Below, piece by piece: positions 38,230-46,690 of a DNA stretch of 64,000 bases. Positions within the stretch are counted from its first letter, which is position 1, and each line of letters begins with the position of its first letter. The position numbers and the translations under genes were made by a program. Under the pieces are notes generated by a model, which was not told the DNA's origin, did no database searches, and saw nothing but the letters and a program-made list of their open reading frames with translations. The stretch is from Cryobacterium roopkundense (GTDB lineage Bacteria; Actinomycetota; Actinomycetes; Actinomycetales; Microbacteriaceae), in NCBI RefSeq assembly GCF_014200405.1, contig NZ_JACHBQ010000001.1:3348001-3412000 (forward strand), given 5' to 3'.

Positions 38230-38245
38230 GGGATCCCCCTCATTC

Positions 38246-38295
38246 TTGTCGTGCGCCCGGGAAAGAGCTAATCTTGAGCATACCCCTCGGGGGTA
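38246..38295 (+). promoter_or_regulatory. csoR promoter with CsoR operator
   Basis: TTGTCG (38246-38251), 17 bp, TAATCT (38269-38274), then the operator TACCCC-TCG-GGGGTA (38281-38295) at the likely transcription start. On the other strand TATGCT (38282-38277) overlaps the same operator and may be the copZ -10. One site could therefore control both directions. Confidence 0.7.
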
Positions 38296-38319
38296 GCAAA
38301 CACGAAGGGCTCACAAACC

Positions 38320-38634
38320 ATGCCAGACGACATACCGAACGCGCACACCGGGGCGCACGGGTACATTTCGAACAAAGACGACTACCTCAAGCGCCTGCGC
38401 CGCATCGAGGGCCAGGCGCGCGGGCTGCAGGGCATGGTGACCGATGACAAGTACTGCATCGACATCCTCACCCAAGTCTCAGCCATGACCAGCGCGCTGC
38501 AGTCGGTCGCCCTGGGCCTGCTCGACGACCACCTGAACCACTGTGTGCGCCACGCCGCCGAGGCCGGCGGCCCCGAGGCCGACGCCAAGATCCAGGAGGC
38601 CTCTGCCGCCATCGCGCGGCTCGTTCGCTCCTGA
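38320..38634 (+). CDS. csoR: CsoR, Cu(I)-sensing repressor
   Basis: 104 residues. The Cu(I) triad Cys46-His71-Cys75 has the exact spacing of M. tuberculosis CsoR (Cys36-His61-Cys65), seen in KYCIDIL and DDHLNHCV. The N-terminal basic helix (LKRLRRIEGQARGLQGM) contacts DNA. It should repress copZA, csoR and copB until copper rises. Compare the CstR-like paralogue at 31.1 kb, which lacks the His. Confidence 0.95.
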   Translation: MPDDIPNAHTGAHGYISNKDDYLKRLRRIEGQARGLQGMVTDDKYCIDILTQVSAMTSALQSVALGLLDDHLNHCVRHAAEAGGPEADAKIQEASAAIARLVRS

Positions 38635-38739
38635 GTTCTCGGCGTCTACGGCCATTCGGCCCTACCCGCCTGCGCCCCTGCGGGGGACAATAGGGATTCC
38701 GAGCGGGCCGCATGCGCCGCCGGGTATGAGAGGAGCACA

Positions 38740-39393
38740 ATGGCCGACCGGCCCAGCACGACCACCCCCACCCGGGTTTTCATCCTCGACGACCATGATC
38801 TTGTGCGCCGTGGCCTGCGCGAACTCCTCGAGGGGGAAGGCTTCGAAATTGTCGGCGACACTGGACTGGCCGAAGAAGCCACCCGCCGCATCCCCGCGCT
38901 GCACCCCGACGTCTCTATTTTGGACGCCCGACTCCCCGACGGCACCGGCATCGAGGTCTGCCGCGATGTCCGGTCGATCGATCCCACGCTGCAGTGCGTG
39001 ATCCTCACAAGCTACGACGATGAGCACGCACTGCGCGGCGCCATCCTCGCCGGCGCCGCCGGGTACGTGCTGAAGGAGATCCGCAGCGACGATCTGCTCG
39101 ACACCATCCGGCGAGCCGCCGCCGGAGAGAGCCTGTTCGACCCCGCCGTTCGTGCCGAGGTGATCCAAGGCATGGCAGACCCGCAAGATGCCCGGCTCGC
39201 CTCACTCACCCCGCAGGAACGCAAGGTTCTCGATCTCATCGGGGAGGGCCTCACCAACCGCGCTATCGCCCAGTCCATGTTCCTCGCCGAGAAGACGGTA
39301 AAGAACTATGTATCGTCGATGCTCGCCAAGCTCGACTTCCAGCGTCGCACCCAGGCCGCGGTGTACGTGGTCACCCAGCGCGGCGAGCGCTAG
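38740..39393 (+). CDS. DosR/DevR-like LuxR-family response regulator
   Basis: 217 residues. Receiver domain with phospho-acceptor Asp62 in SILDARLPDGTGIEVCRD, and a LuxR-type helix-turn-helix LTPQERKVLDLIGEGLTNRA followed by MFLAEKTVKNYVSSMLAKL. The wording LDARLPDGTGIE, AILAGAAGYVLKEI and RRTQAAV closely follows mycobacterial DosR, the hypoxia/NO dormancy regulator. GAGGAG lies before the ATG. No histidine kinase adjoins it in this window, so it is an orphan here. Confidence 0.88.
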   Translation: MADRPSTTTPTRVFILDDHDLVRRGLRELLEGEGFEIVGDTGLAEEATRRIPALHPDVSILDARLPDGTGIEVCRDVRSIDPTLQCVILTSYDDEHALRGAILAGAAGYVLKEIRSDDLLDTIRRAAAGESLFDPAVRAEVIQGMADPQDARLASLTPQERKVLDLIGEGLTNRAIAQSMFLAEKTVKNYVSSMLAKLDFQRRTQAAVYVVTQRGER

Positions 39394-39453
39394 GCGCTCA
39401 GCAGAGCGGATGCGGCGGCCCGTCTGGCCGCCACATCCACTGCCTGCAAGCGG

Positions 39454-40314
39454 TTACGCCTTCTTGCGCCGGGTGCGCGTGATCACGGTGGGGCACGGCG
39501 CCTGGCCGAGCACCTCGTGGCTGACCGAGCCCATCCACAGTCGACTGAGCGCGCCGCGGCCATGGCTGCCCACCACGAGAAGCTGCGCGTGCGCGGCCGC
39601 GTGCAGCAGCGCCCGGGCCGGGGTATCGTCGGTGACGAGAACCTGATGAACCACGAGATCCGGGTAGCGGCTGGTGAGTCCGGCCACGGATTCGGCCAGC
39701 ACCACGCGTTCCTCGTCGAGGCGTTCCGCGATGCTCTCCTCCGGAATGTGCTTGAGCACGCGCTGGGTGGGAACGCGCGCCGCGTACACCGCGGTGAGTT
39801 CCTGGCCGGTGCGGTCGGCCTCCGCTGCGGCAAATTCCACGGCGTCAAGAGCGTCTTCGGAACCGTCGACTCCCACGACCACTCCGGTGCGGTCACCGAA
39901 CGGCAAGTGGGGAATCACGGCCACCGGACAGGCGCTCTGCGCCGCGATCTGCAAGCTGACGCTGCCGAAGAAGTCCCCGTCGAAACCGGTCTTGCGGTCG
40001 GTGCCCACGACGATGAGACTCGCGTCTTCCGACAGCTCGCTCAGCACGTGCGGTGCCGTCCCCGTGCGCAACGTGGCCGTCGCGGTCACCGTGGGCGCGA
40101 GTTCTGCCGCGCGCGATTCGATCTGGCGCACCAGGGCTTCTTCCTCATTGATGATGGTGTTGTAGTAGCCGTAGCCCTCGGCCAGCCACGCGGCCTGCAC
40201 CGTGTGCACGAGCGCGACGGGAGCGTCGAGCTCTTCCGCCCGGCGCAACGCCCATTCCAGCGCCGCCCCACTGGGTTCCAATTCATCGACGCCGACGACA
40301 ATCTTCCGGTTCAC
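39454..40314 (-). CDS. Universal stress protein, two UspA domains
   Basis: 286 residues in two tandem Usp domains. Domain 1 starts KIVVGVDELEPSGAALEWAL and ends VVGTDRKTGFDGDFFGSVS; domain 2 starts GVVVGVDGSEDALDAVEFA and ends VVGSHGRGALSRLWMGSVS. Both keep the ATP-binding G-2x-G-9x-GS pattern. The GTG at 40314 has AGGTAG upstream. Double-domain Usp proteins are typical members of DosR regulons. Confidence 0.92.
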   Translation of the reverse strand: MNRKIVVGVDELEPSGAALEWALRRAEELDAPVALVHTVQAAWLAEGYGYYNTIINEEEALVRQIESRAAELAPTVTATATLRTGTAPHVLSELSEDASLIVVGTDRKTGFDGDFFGSVSLQIAAQSACPVAVIPHLPFGDRTGVVVGVDGSEDALDAVEFAAAEADRTGQELTAVYAARVPTQRVLKHIPEESIAERLDEERVVLAESVAGLTSRYPDLVVHQVLVTDDTPARALLHAAAHAQLLVVGSHGRGALSRLWMGSVSHEVLGQAPCPTVITRTRRKKA

Positions 40315-40429
40315 GGGTCTACCTCGTCTTTCGAGGGGAGTGTCGTCGCTGACGGCCTCCCGGTTGGGGCAGCCGAGTCGCTGCTCACGCTCACTATCCC
40401 GCATCTGCTCGGGCACGGCTAGGGGCAGA

Positions 40430-40466
40430 GGTCCCGGTACGGGACCGATATGACTTTTGGCCCTAG
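40430..40466. promoter_or_regulatory. Candidate DosR-like box and inverted repeat
   Basis: GGTCCCG-GTA-CGGGACC (40430-40446) is a 7-bp inverted repeat. It is followed by ATGACTTTTGGCCCTAG (40450-40466), which matches the GGGACTTTNGGCCC style of DosR sites in most positions. It lies between the divergent usp and alcohol dehydrogenase genes. Confidence 0.4.
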
Positions 40467-40534
40467 GCCTGCGTCGCTCGCTACCCCTACTGTGAGCCTC
40501 ACCGCTTCCGTGCGGCTCGATGAGGAGAAACCCA

Positions 40535-41590
40535 ATGAAGGCACTCGTTTACGGCGGCCCCGGTCTGAAGAGCTGGACCGAGGTTCCCGATCCGACGATT
40601 GAAAACCCCACCGATGTCATCGTGCGCGTAGACACCACCACGATCTGCGGAACCGACCTGCACATCCTCAAGGGCGACGTGCCCGCCGTCGCCGTCGGGC
40701 GTATCCTCGGCCACGAGGGCGTGGGCACGATCACCGAAATCGGCGCCTCTGTGTCGAGCCTGGCGGTGGGCGACCGGGTCATTATCTCGTGCATTAAGTC
40801 CTGCGGTCATTGCGTCAACTGCAGCGCCCAGCTCTTTTCACACTGCCTCGGCGACGAGGGCGCATCCGGCATCGGCTGGGTCTTCGGCCATCTCATCGAC
40901 GGCACCCAGGCCGAGCTCGTGCGCGTGCCGTACGCCGAAAACTCCCTGCACAGGGTGCCGGATGGCGTCAGCGACGACCAGGCCGTGATGCTCTCGGACA
41001 TCTTGCCGACCGGTTTCGAGATCGGCGTGCAGTACGGCAGGGTCAAGCCCGGAGACGTCGTCGCCGTGATCGGCGCCGGCCCGGTCGGCCTCGCTGCTAT
41101 CGCCACCGCCGGGCTCTACGGCGCTGCGACCATCATCGCGATCGACCTCGACGAGAACCGTCTCGCCCGCGCGCGCGACTTCGGTGCAACGGATGCCGTG
41201 GTGTCAGGTTCCGCAGACTGGAAAGAGCAGGTGCTCGCCCTCACCGACGGAGCCGGCGTCGACGTGGCCATCGAAGCCGTCGGCATTCCGCAGACCTTCA
41301 CGATGGCCACCGAAATCGTGCGCCCCGGCGGCAACGTCGCCAACGTGGGCGTTCACGGCGCCCCCGTCGACCTGCACCTCGAAAACCTGTGGATCCAGAA
41401 CATCAACATCAGCATGGGATTGGTGAACGCCAACACCACCAAGATGCTGCTCAAGCTCGTGGCCAAGGGCAAACTGCCCGCCGAGAAGCTTGCCACGCAC
41501 CACTTCACGTTCGATCAATTCCTCGAGGCGTACGACACCTTTGGCCGTGCTGCCGAAACAAAAGCACTTAAGGTCGTCATCGCCCGCTAG
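40535..41590 (+). CDS. Zinc-dependent alcohol dehydrogenase
   Basis: 351 residues, medium-chain dehydrogenase. Catalytic zinc ligands Cys38 (TICGTD) and His60-Glu61 (GHEGVG), structural zinc Cys90, Cys93, Cys96 and Cys104, and the nucleotide motif VIGAGPVGLAAI are present. It would oxidise or reduce small alcohols or aldehydes with NAD(P). The ATG at 40535 is preceded by GAGGAG (40521-40526). Placement among DosR-like and Usp genes suggests fermentative redox balance under low oxygen. Confidence 0.9.
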   Translation: MKALVYGGPGLKSWTEVPDPTIENPTDVIVRVDTTTICGTDLHILKGDVPAVAVGRILGHEGVGTITEIGASVSSLAVGDRVIISCIKSCGHCVNCSAQLFSHCLGDEGASGIGWVFGHLIDGTQAELVRVPYAENSLHRVPDGVSDDQAVMLSDILPTGFEIGVQYGRVKPGDVVAVIGAGPVGLAAIATAGLYGAATIIAIDLDENRLARARDFGATDAVVSGSADWKEQVLALTDGAGVDVAIEAVGIPQTFTMATEIVRPGGNVANVGVHGAPVDLHLENLWIQNINISMGLVNANTTKMLLKLVAKGKLPAEKLATHHFTFDQFLEAYDTFGRAAETKALKVVIAR

Positions 41591-41641
41591 CATTACCGTC
41601 GAGTGCGTCGTCTCCTGTGTTTCCGGTGGAAGGAAGAGAAC

Positions 41642-42493
41642 GTGATTGAGAAGTCGATCGTGGCCTGGGATGGCCGTCCGCCCTCGAAGGCAGCGCTGGA
41701 GTGGGCGCTCGAACGCTCCGCCGGGGGCGAACTCGTGATGGTTCGCGTGGTCGACCGCACGAGCGAATCCGCGGACTACTTCATGCCGGAATCCGTTGCC
41801 GCGTCGGCCCCGATCGCCCTGAAGAACGACGCCGATCGCGTGCAGGAGGCCCACCCTTCCGTGCAGGTGCGGTCAGAGCTGCTGCCGGGCGATCCGATCG
41901 AAGAACTCAAGCGTCTCTCGACCGAGAACGCGCTCGTGGTTGTGGGCACCCACCGCCGTGAGGGGCCGACCGTGCGCTACGAATGGTCGGTGGGCGCCCG
42001 CCTCGCGGGAGCCGCGAACGGGCCGGTCGCCATCATCCCCGAGAGCAACGGGGTGCAGGGCGTGGGAGTAGTCGTCGGCGTCGACGGCTCCGCGGCCGCC
42101 AACGCCGCGGTGCAGTTCGCCGCCGCCGAAGCCAACCGCACCGGCGACGAACTGCACGCCGTGCACGCCTGGCAGGAGCCGCTCGTGTGGCCGGAGTCGG
42201 CCATTCCCGACCTGGAATTTCTGCAGTCCCTCGAAGACATCCATCAAAACGTGCTCGACGAATCGGTGGCCCTGGCCCAGGTGTCGTACCCCGACCTGCG
42301 CGTGCGGTCCTCACTCGTGCGCGGGGCCGCGCAGTGGGCTCTGCTCGAGGCCGCCCGCAGTGCCGCCCTGCTCGTGGTGGGAAACCACGGCGTGCACGGC
42401 ATCAAGCGATTCCTCCTCGGGTCGGTCAGCCACTCCCTCGTGCTCAACATCCAGTCCCCCACCGTGGTGGTGAACGCCTCCTCCACTCCCTGA
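41642..42493 (+). CDS. Universal stress protein, two UspA domains
   Basis: 283 residues. The first Usp domain begins KSIVAWDGRPPSKAALEWAL; its nucleotide loop is altered (VVGTHRREGPTVRYEWSVG). The second begins GVVVGVDGSAAANAAVQFA and ends LVVGNHGVHGIKRFLLGSVS with an intact pattern. So ATP binding is probable only for domain 2. GGAAGGAAGAG precedes the GTG. It follows the alcohol dehydrogenase by 51 bases in the same direction. Confidence 0.9.
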   Translation: MIEKSIVAWDGRPPSKAALEWALERSAGGELVMVRVVDRTSESADYFMPESVAASAPIALKNDADRVQEAHPSVQVRSELLPGDPIEELKRLSTENALVVVGTHRREGPTVRYEWSVGARLAGAANGPVAIIPESNGVQGVGVVVGVDGSAAANAAVQFAAAEANRTGDELHAVHAWQEPLVWPESAIPDLEFLQSLEDIHQNVLDESVALAQVSYPDLRVRSSLVRGAAQWALLEAARSAALLVVGNHGVHGIKRFLLGSVSHSLVLNIQSPTVVVNASSTP

Positions 42494-42530
42494 CGCGCCT
42501 GACTGCCGCTCGCGGCACGTCTCTGCCTGC

Positions 42531-42556
42531 CCGGCACTCGTCTGAACGAGTGCCGG
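42531..42556. terminator. Terminator hairpin after the usp gene
   Basis: CCGGCACTCGT-CTGA-ACGAGTGCCGG is a perfect 11-bp stem with a 4-base loop, 38 bases after the stop. A further ACGAGTGCCG copy follows at 42565-42574. No T-run. Confidence 0.6.
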
Positions 42557-42677
42557 CCGAGCAAACGAGTGCCGCGACCGGAGGTGGGGCCGAAAGGCCC
42601 TGTATTGGTGCCGCCCGGCGGCCGTAACCTGATCGGTGACGGGGTCAGACAAGCGACAACCTGAAGGGCGGAAACGC

Positions 42678-43190
42678 GTGCTTTCTCACACATTCGTGAC
42701 GCGTTTACTCGTGAGCCTACTGGTCTTCGGCGCCATCTCGGCGTTCGCCGGGGCCGCGCTGGGAATTGTCGCCAACGGTGCCGGCGTTCCGCTCAGCTAT
42801 CTCGCCGGCACGCCGTTCGCCTCCTTCGTCGTACCGGGGGTCATCCTGGGCGTCGTCGTGGGCGGCACCCAGCTGGCCAGTGCCATCGCGCTGCTCGCGA
42901 GGCGGCGAGCGGCCCTGATCCTGGCGACGATCGCCGGCTTCGGCATGGTGATCTGGGTCTTCGCGGAGCTGGCGATCCTCACCGAATATTCCTGGCTGCA
43001 GGCGCTCTACTTCGCGCTCGGCGCACTGCAACTCATCGGGGTACTCGGGCTGCTCGGCGTGGCCCCGAAGCTGGTCGAGGCACCGCGTCAGCGAATGGTG
43101 CGGCCCGGCATCGGCGCACGGCCCGCTGCCCGCACCGACCCGCGCGAGCCGGAGCCCGACGGCATGGACGTGGCCGAGCTCCCCGGCTAG
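42678..43190 (+). CDS. Four-helix membrane protein, unknown function
   Basis: 170 residues with about four hydrophobic segments (LLVSLLVFGAISAFAGAALG, VVPGVILGVVVGG, ILATIAGFGMVIWVFAELAI, LYFALGALQLIGVLGLL) and a polar C-terminal tail rich in Arg/Pro. I do not recognise the family. The GTG at 42678 has AAGGGCGG upstream and is preferred to an earlier GTG at 42636 without a ribosome site. Confidence 0.65.
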   Translation: MLSHTFVTRLLVSLLVFGAISAFAGAALGIVANGAGVPLSYLAGTPFASFVVPGVILGVVVGGTQLASAIALLARRRAALILATIAGFGMVIWVFAELAILTEYSWLQALYFALGALQLIGVLGLLGVAPKLVEAPRQRMVRPGIGARPAARTDPREPEPDGMDVAELPG

Positions 43191-43279
43191 CCGAGCCTCC
43201 ATCGCGGCGCCACCACCTCGCACAACGGGCCGGCCGGGGTTCCCAGCGTGGTCGGATCGGGCCGAGCTAGGGTTTTTGC

Positions 43280-44188
43280 ATGAGGACTCTTGCCGCGGCG
43301 CACCACCGGTTCTTCGCCTTGGCGACCATCGCGGCCCTGATCGGCACCGCCCTTGTGGTGGGGATGCCGCCCGCGCCCGCTCACGCTGCACCGCAACATC
43401 TGCTCGTCGCGGCCGACGAACCGTCGACCTTCGACCCGGGTTCGATCGTGAGCGACTACAACTTCTTCAACCCCGACGCCATGACCGAGGACGAGATCCA
43501 GACGTTCCTTGAGGAGCGCAGTTGCGTACGCACCGACGCGTCCCCGTGCGCGTGGGAGTACCGGGAAACCACGACGGATGAGCCGGTTCAACAGCTCGGC
43601 CACTGCGACGCCTACCTGGGCGCGCCGAACGAGAAGGCCAGCCGCATCATCGCGAAGGTCGCCGAGGCCTGCACCATCTCGCCGCGGGTACTGCTTGTTC
43701 TGCTGCAGAAGGAGCAGTCCCTGCTCACCCGCCCCACCGAAAGCGGGTACCTGCGGGCCACCGGCTACGCCTGCCCGGACACCGCCGACTGCAACACCGA
43801 GTACTTCGGCTTCTTCAACCAGGTGTACAACGCGGCCTGGCAGTTTCGGCAGTACACCCAGGAACCAGACCGGGCGTACCAGCGCGGCCCCGTGAACGTG
43901 GGCTTCAACCCCAACGCCGAGTGCGGGGACAGTACTGTCGACATCCAGAACCAGGCCACCGCGAACCTCTACAACTACACGCCCTACCAGCCCAACGCGG
44001 CCGCCGTCGCGAACGTGGGCGACACCGGCGACGGATGCTCGACGTACGGCAACCTCAACTTCTGGGCGTTTTACGAGCAGTGGTTCGGCGACCCTACGGC
44101 AATGCCCTACCCAGCTGTGCTCGGCGAATGCCTGAACTACCCCTCCGGCCAGACCTGCCGCACGCCGGAGCTGCTGCCCGCACTGTGA
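43280..44188 (+). CDS. Secreted Cys-rich protein, unknown function
   Basis: 302 residues. A signal peptide (ALATIAALIGTALVVG, cleavage near AHA-AP) is followed by a domain seen in many actinobacterial secreted proteins: SDYNFFNPDAMTEDEIQTFL, ISPRVLLVLLQKEQSLLT and CPDTADCNTEYFGFFNQVYN. The central LLVLLQKEQ with nearby aromatic residues resembles lysozyme/transglycosylase folds, so a cell-wall hydrolase is possible; some databases label relatives haemagglutinin. TAGGGT (43268-43273) is seven bases before the ATG and no ribosome site is visible, suggesting a leaderless mRNA. Confidence 0.75.
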   Translation: MRTLAAAHHRFFALATIAALIGTALVVGMPPAPAHAAPQHLLVAADEPSTFDPGSIVSDYNFFNPDAMTEDEIQTFLEERSCVRTDASPCAWEYRETTTDEPVQQLGHCDAYLGAPNEKASRIIAKVAEACTISPRVLLVLLQKEQSLLTRPTESGYLRATGYACPDTADCNTEYFGFFNQVYNAAWQFRQYTQEPDRAYQRGPVNVGFNPNAECGDSTVDIQNQATANLYNYTPYQPNAAAVANVGDTGDGCSTYGNLNFWAFYEQWFGDPTAMPYPAVLGECLNYPSGQTCRTPELLPAL

Positions 44189-44216
44189 CGCGGGCGGCAG
44201 CATCCGCTGGGTGACG

Positions 44217-45788
44217 CTACTTCTGCAGAGCGAGCGACTCGAGCAGCTCAGGGGCACGCCGGTCGAGGCGTGCGGCTCCCCAGCGAATGCCCAACGTGAA
44301 GAACGCCGGACCGAGCATGAGACCTACGGCGAGCGCGAGCCAGCTGAAGAGCACGGTGCCCGTGGCCGCGGCGACGATCAGCAGGATGAGCTCGGGCGCC
44401 ACGAGCACGGCGAGGATGCCCCAGGTGGCGAACGACGACACGAAGGTCGTGAAGCCCGAGCCTGGCGGCGTCTTGAACGGGCTATCGCCCGGCGCCGGAA
44501 CCGGAACCACCACGGTGGCCGAGGACACGCTCGAGAGCCCGAGCCCGCTCAACAGGATGCCGATCGAGAGCCCGAGGATGCCCGGCAGCAAGGTCCACGA
44601 GCCGGACAGCCACACCGACACGACCGAGAAGATCACCACCACAGGTCCCGCAAAGACCAGTACGGCCAGGGCTCGCCCGGTGCGATCGGCAAGGCCGGTG
44701 ACACCGAGCGACATGTGGGTGGCGAATGCTGTGTTGTCGTAGGAGAGATCGGTGTAGATGGCGAGGGCCAGGAAGAGCGCCGCGATCGGAGCCATCGCGT
44801 TGAAGAAGGCGAGCGAGTCGTTGGTGGAGCTGTAGAACCACAGGAGCGCGGGCATCAGCGGCACGAGGATGAGCTGCTTGGAATACCGCGGGTCGCGAAT
44901 CCAGTAGGTGAGCGACCGCGCCAGCACCGCGCCGGTGGGCGTCTCGGGTACGAACGCGAAGAGGCCGATATTGCCCTTGTTCGTCTTTCGCGACGTGGAT
45001 CGGGCCGGCGTGACGAGCACGACGGCCAGAGCGCGCCGCCAGACGAACGCCATCACCACGAGCGTCGCGATTCCGATCAGAAACTTCAGCCCGGCGATGC
45101 CGTAGTGGCCGAGCGCGAGCTCCGAGGGAACGGCCCACAGTGCGCCGAGCGGTGTCCAGGACAGCGCCGCGGCCGCACTCGGCAGTGCGTCCTGCGCGTC
45201 CTGGATGCCGCTGAAGGCACCGGCGAGGATGGGCCCGGCGAGGAACAACGGGATGAGGATGAGCGTTCCGCCCACTTCACGAAACCGGCGCCCGGACGTG
45301 AGCGTGGAGCTGAGAGACGTCACCATGCGGGATCCCACCACACAGGTGAGTGCGGCGAGCGCCGCACAGACGAGTGCCACCGCGGCGATGAGCGGATGCC
45401 TCCACCAGGTTCCGGCCGTGGCGAGCGCCGCGAGCACCGTGACAATGCCGGGAATGCCGAGCACTCCGGCGATGGCGAGGCCGACCAGCAGCTGGCCGAG
45501 CGGGATCGGAAAGTTCACCAGCCGGGCGGTGTCGAGGGTCTGGTCGATGCCGGAGACCACGAGAGGGAGTACGAGCCAGCCGAGGATCGTGGCGGACCCG
45601 GCCAGCACGACGACAGTGCGGGCGAGATCGACCGGCGCGTTGCTGAGAGCGAAGAGGCCGAAGGTCACGCCGGCGAGCAGGCCCAGCCCGTAGAGGGCGC
45701 CGAAAATGACGGCCACGAGTTGCCACGGACTGCGGCGCAGGGTGTTGCGCAGCAGAAGCAGCCGCAGGGTTACGAGATGTTTAACCAC
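44217..45788 (-). CDS. ABC-2-type exporter permease
   Basis: 523 residues with about twelve hydrophobic segments, split by a cytoplasmic stretch (STSRKTNKGNIGLF) near the middle. It looks like the membrane subunit of a large ABC-2 exporter and overlaps its ATPase gene by 19 bases. Substrate unknown; no biosynthetic genes or regulators are linked. Confidence 0.8.
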   Translation of the reverse strand: MVKHLVTLRLLLLRNTLRRSPWQLVAVIFGALYGLGLLAGVTFGLFALSNAPVDLARTVVVLAGSATILGWLVLPLVVSGIDQTLDTARLVNFPIPLGQLLVGLAIAGVLGIPGIVTVLAALATAGTWWRHPLIAAVALVCAALAALTCVVGSRMVTSLSSTLTSGRRFREVGGTLILIPLFLAGPILAGAFSGIQDAQDALPSAAAALSWTPLGALWAVPSELALGHYGIAGLKFLIGIATLVVMAFVWRRALAVVLVTPARSTSRKTNKGNIGLFAFVPETPTGAVLARSLTYWIRDPRYSKQLILVPLMPALLWFYSSTNDSLAFFNAMAPIAALFLALAIYTDLSYDNTAFATHMSLGVTGLADRTGRALAVLVFAGPVVVIFSVVSVWLSGSWTLLPGILGLSIGILLSGLGLSSVSSATVVVPVPAPGDSPFKTPPGSGFTTFVSSFATWGILAVLVAPELILLIVAAATGTVLFSWLALAVGLMLGPAFFTLGIRWGAARLDRRAPELLESLALQK

Positions 45789-46606
45789 GTCGGCCCCTCT
45801 GCACGGTGGCGGCCGCCCACGAGTTCCACGAAGCGGTCCTCGAGGGTGGACCCGTTGCGCACCTCGTCGATGGTGCCGGCGGCCACGACACGGCCGGCGG
45901 CGATCACGGCGACGTGGTCACACATCCGCTGCACGAGGTCCATGGCGTGGCTCGACACGATCACGGTGCCGCCCGACCGCACGTAGCCCTGCAGAATGTC
46001 GCGGATGTTCGCGGCAGACACCGGGTCGACCGATTCGAATGGCTCGTCGAGCACGAGAAGCCGCGGGGCGTGCACGAGTGCGCAGGCCAGCGCGATCTTC
46101 TTGGTCATGCCGGCCGAATAGTCCACGACGAGGGCGCCCGCGGCGTCTTGCAGGTCGAGCAGGCGCAGCAGGTCGGCCACGCGCTCGGCCACGGTTTCGC
46201 GGGTCATGCCCGAGAGCAAACCGGAATACGTGACGAGCTGTTCGCCGGAGAGCCTGTCGAAGAGCCGTACGCCGTCGGCGAGGATTCCCACGAGTCGCTT
46301 GGCCTCGAGAGGGTTCTTCCACACGTCGACGCCCTGGATCCAGATCTGGCCCACGTCGGGGCGCAGCAGCCCGGTCGCCATCGAGAGGGTCGTGGTCTTT
46401 CCGGCGCCGTTCGGACCCACGAGGCCGTAAAACGAGCCAACGGGAACGTCGAGGTTGATGCCATTCACGGCCACGGTCTCGCCGAAGCGCTTGCCGAGCC
46501 CGCGGATGGAGAGCGCCGCCGTGGCGTCCGCTGGCGGGGGCGAGGGGGCCGGCAGGGCTGCGTCGCCCCGCTCGGCGACCGGCTCGGTTTCGGTGAACTC
46601 CGGCAT
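45770..46606 (-). CDS. ABC exporter ATP-binding protein
   Basis: 278 residues. Walker A GPNGAGKTTT, Walker B LLVLDEPFESVD and a switch His (VIVSSHAMDLV). The signature loop is YSAGMTKK instead of LSGGQ, a variant common in ABC-2 exporters. A ~30-residue Pro/Ala-rich N-terminus precedes the domain. Pairs with the downstream permease. Confidence 0.9.
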   Translation of the reverse strand: MPEFTETEPVAERGDAALPAPSPPPADATAALSIRGLGKRFGETVAVNGINLDVPVGSFYGLVGPNGAGKTTTLSMATGLLRPDVGQIWIQGVDVWKNPLEAKRLVGILADGVRLFDRLSGEQLVTYSGLLSGMTRETVAERVADLLRLLDLQDAAGALVVDYSAGMTKKIALACALVHAPRLLVLDEPFESVDPVSAANIRDILQGYVRSGGTVIVSSHAMDLVQRMCDHVAVIAAGRVVAAGTIDEVRNGSTLEDRFVELVGGRHRAEGPTWLNIS

Positions 46607-46690
46607 GGGCTGGGCCTCTTCCTGATCACATTCGTCGTACTGCGAGCCTGCCGTGTTCCCCCCGACATTCTGAACTCCTTCTCAGGCTAG

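Noticed and set aside
38682..38700. DosR box before the DosR-like regulator gene
   Set aside because: GGGGGACAATAGGGATTCC keeps only one GGGAC half; the second half does not match GTCCC, so autoregulation is not supported by sequence.
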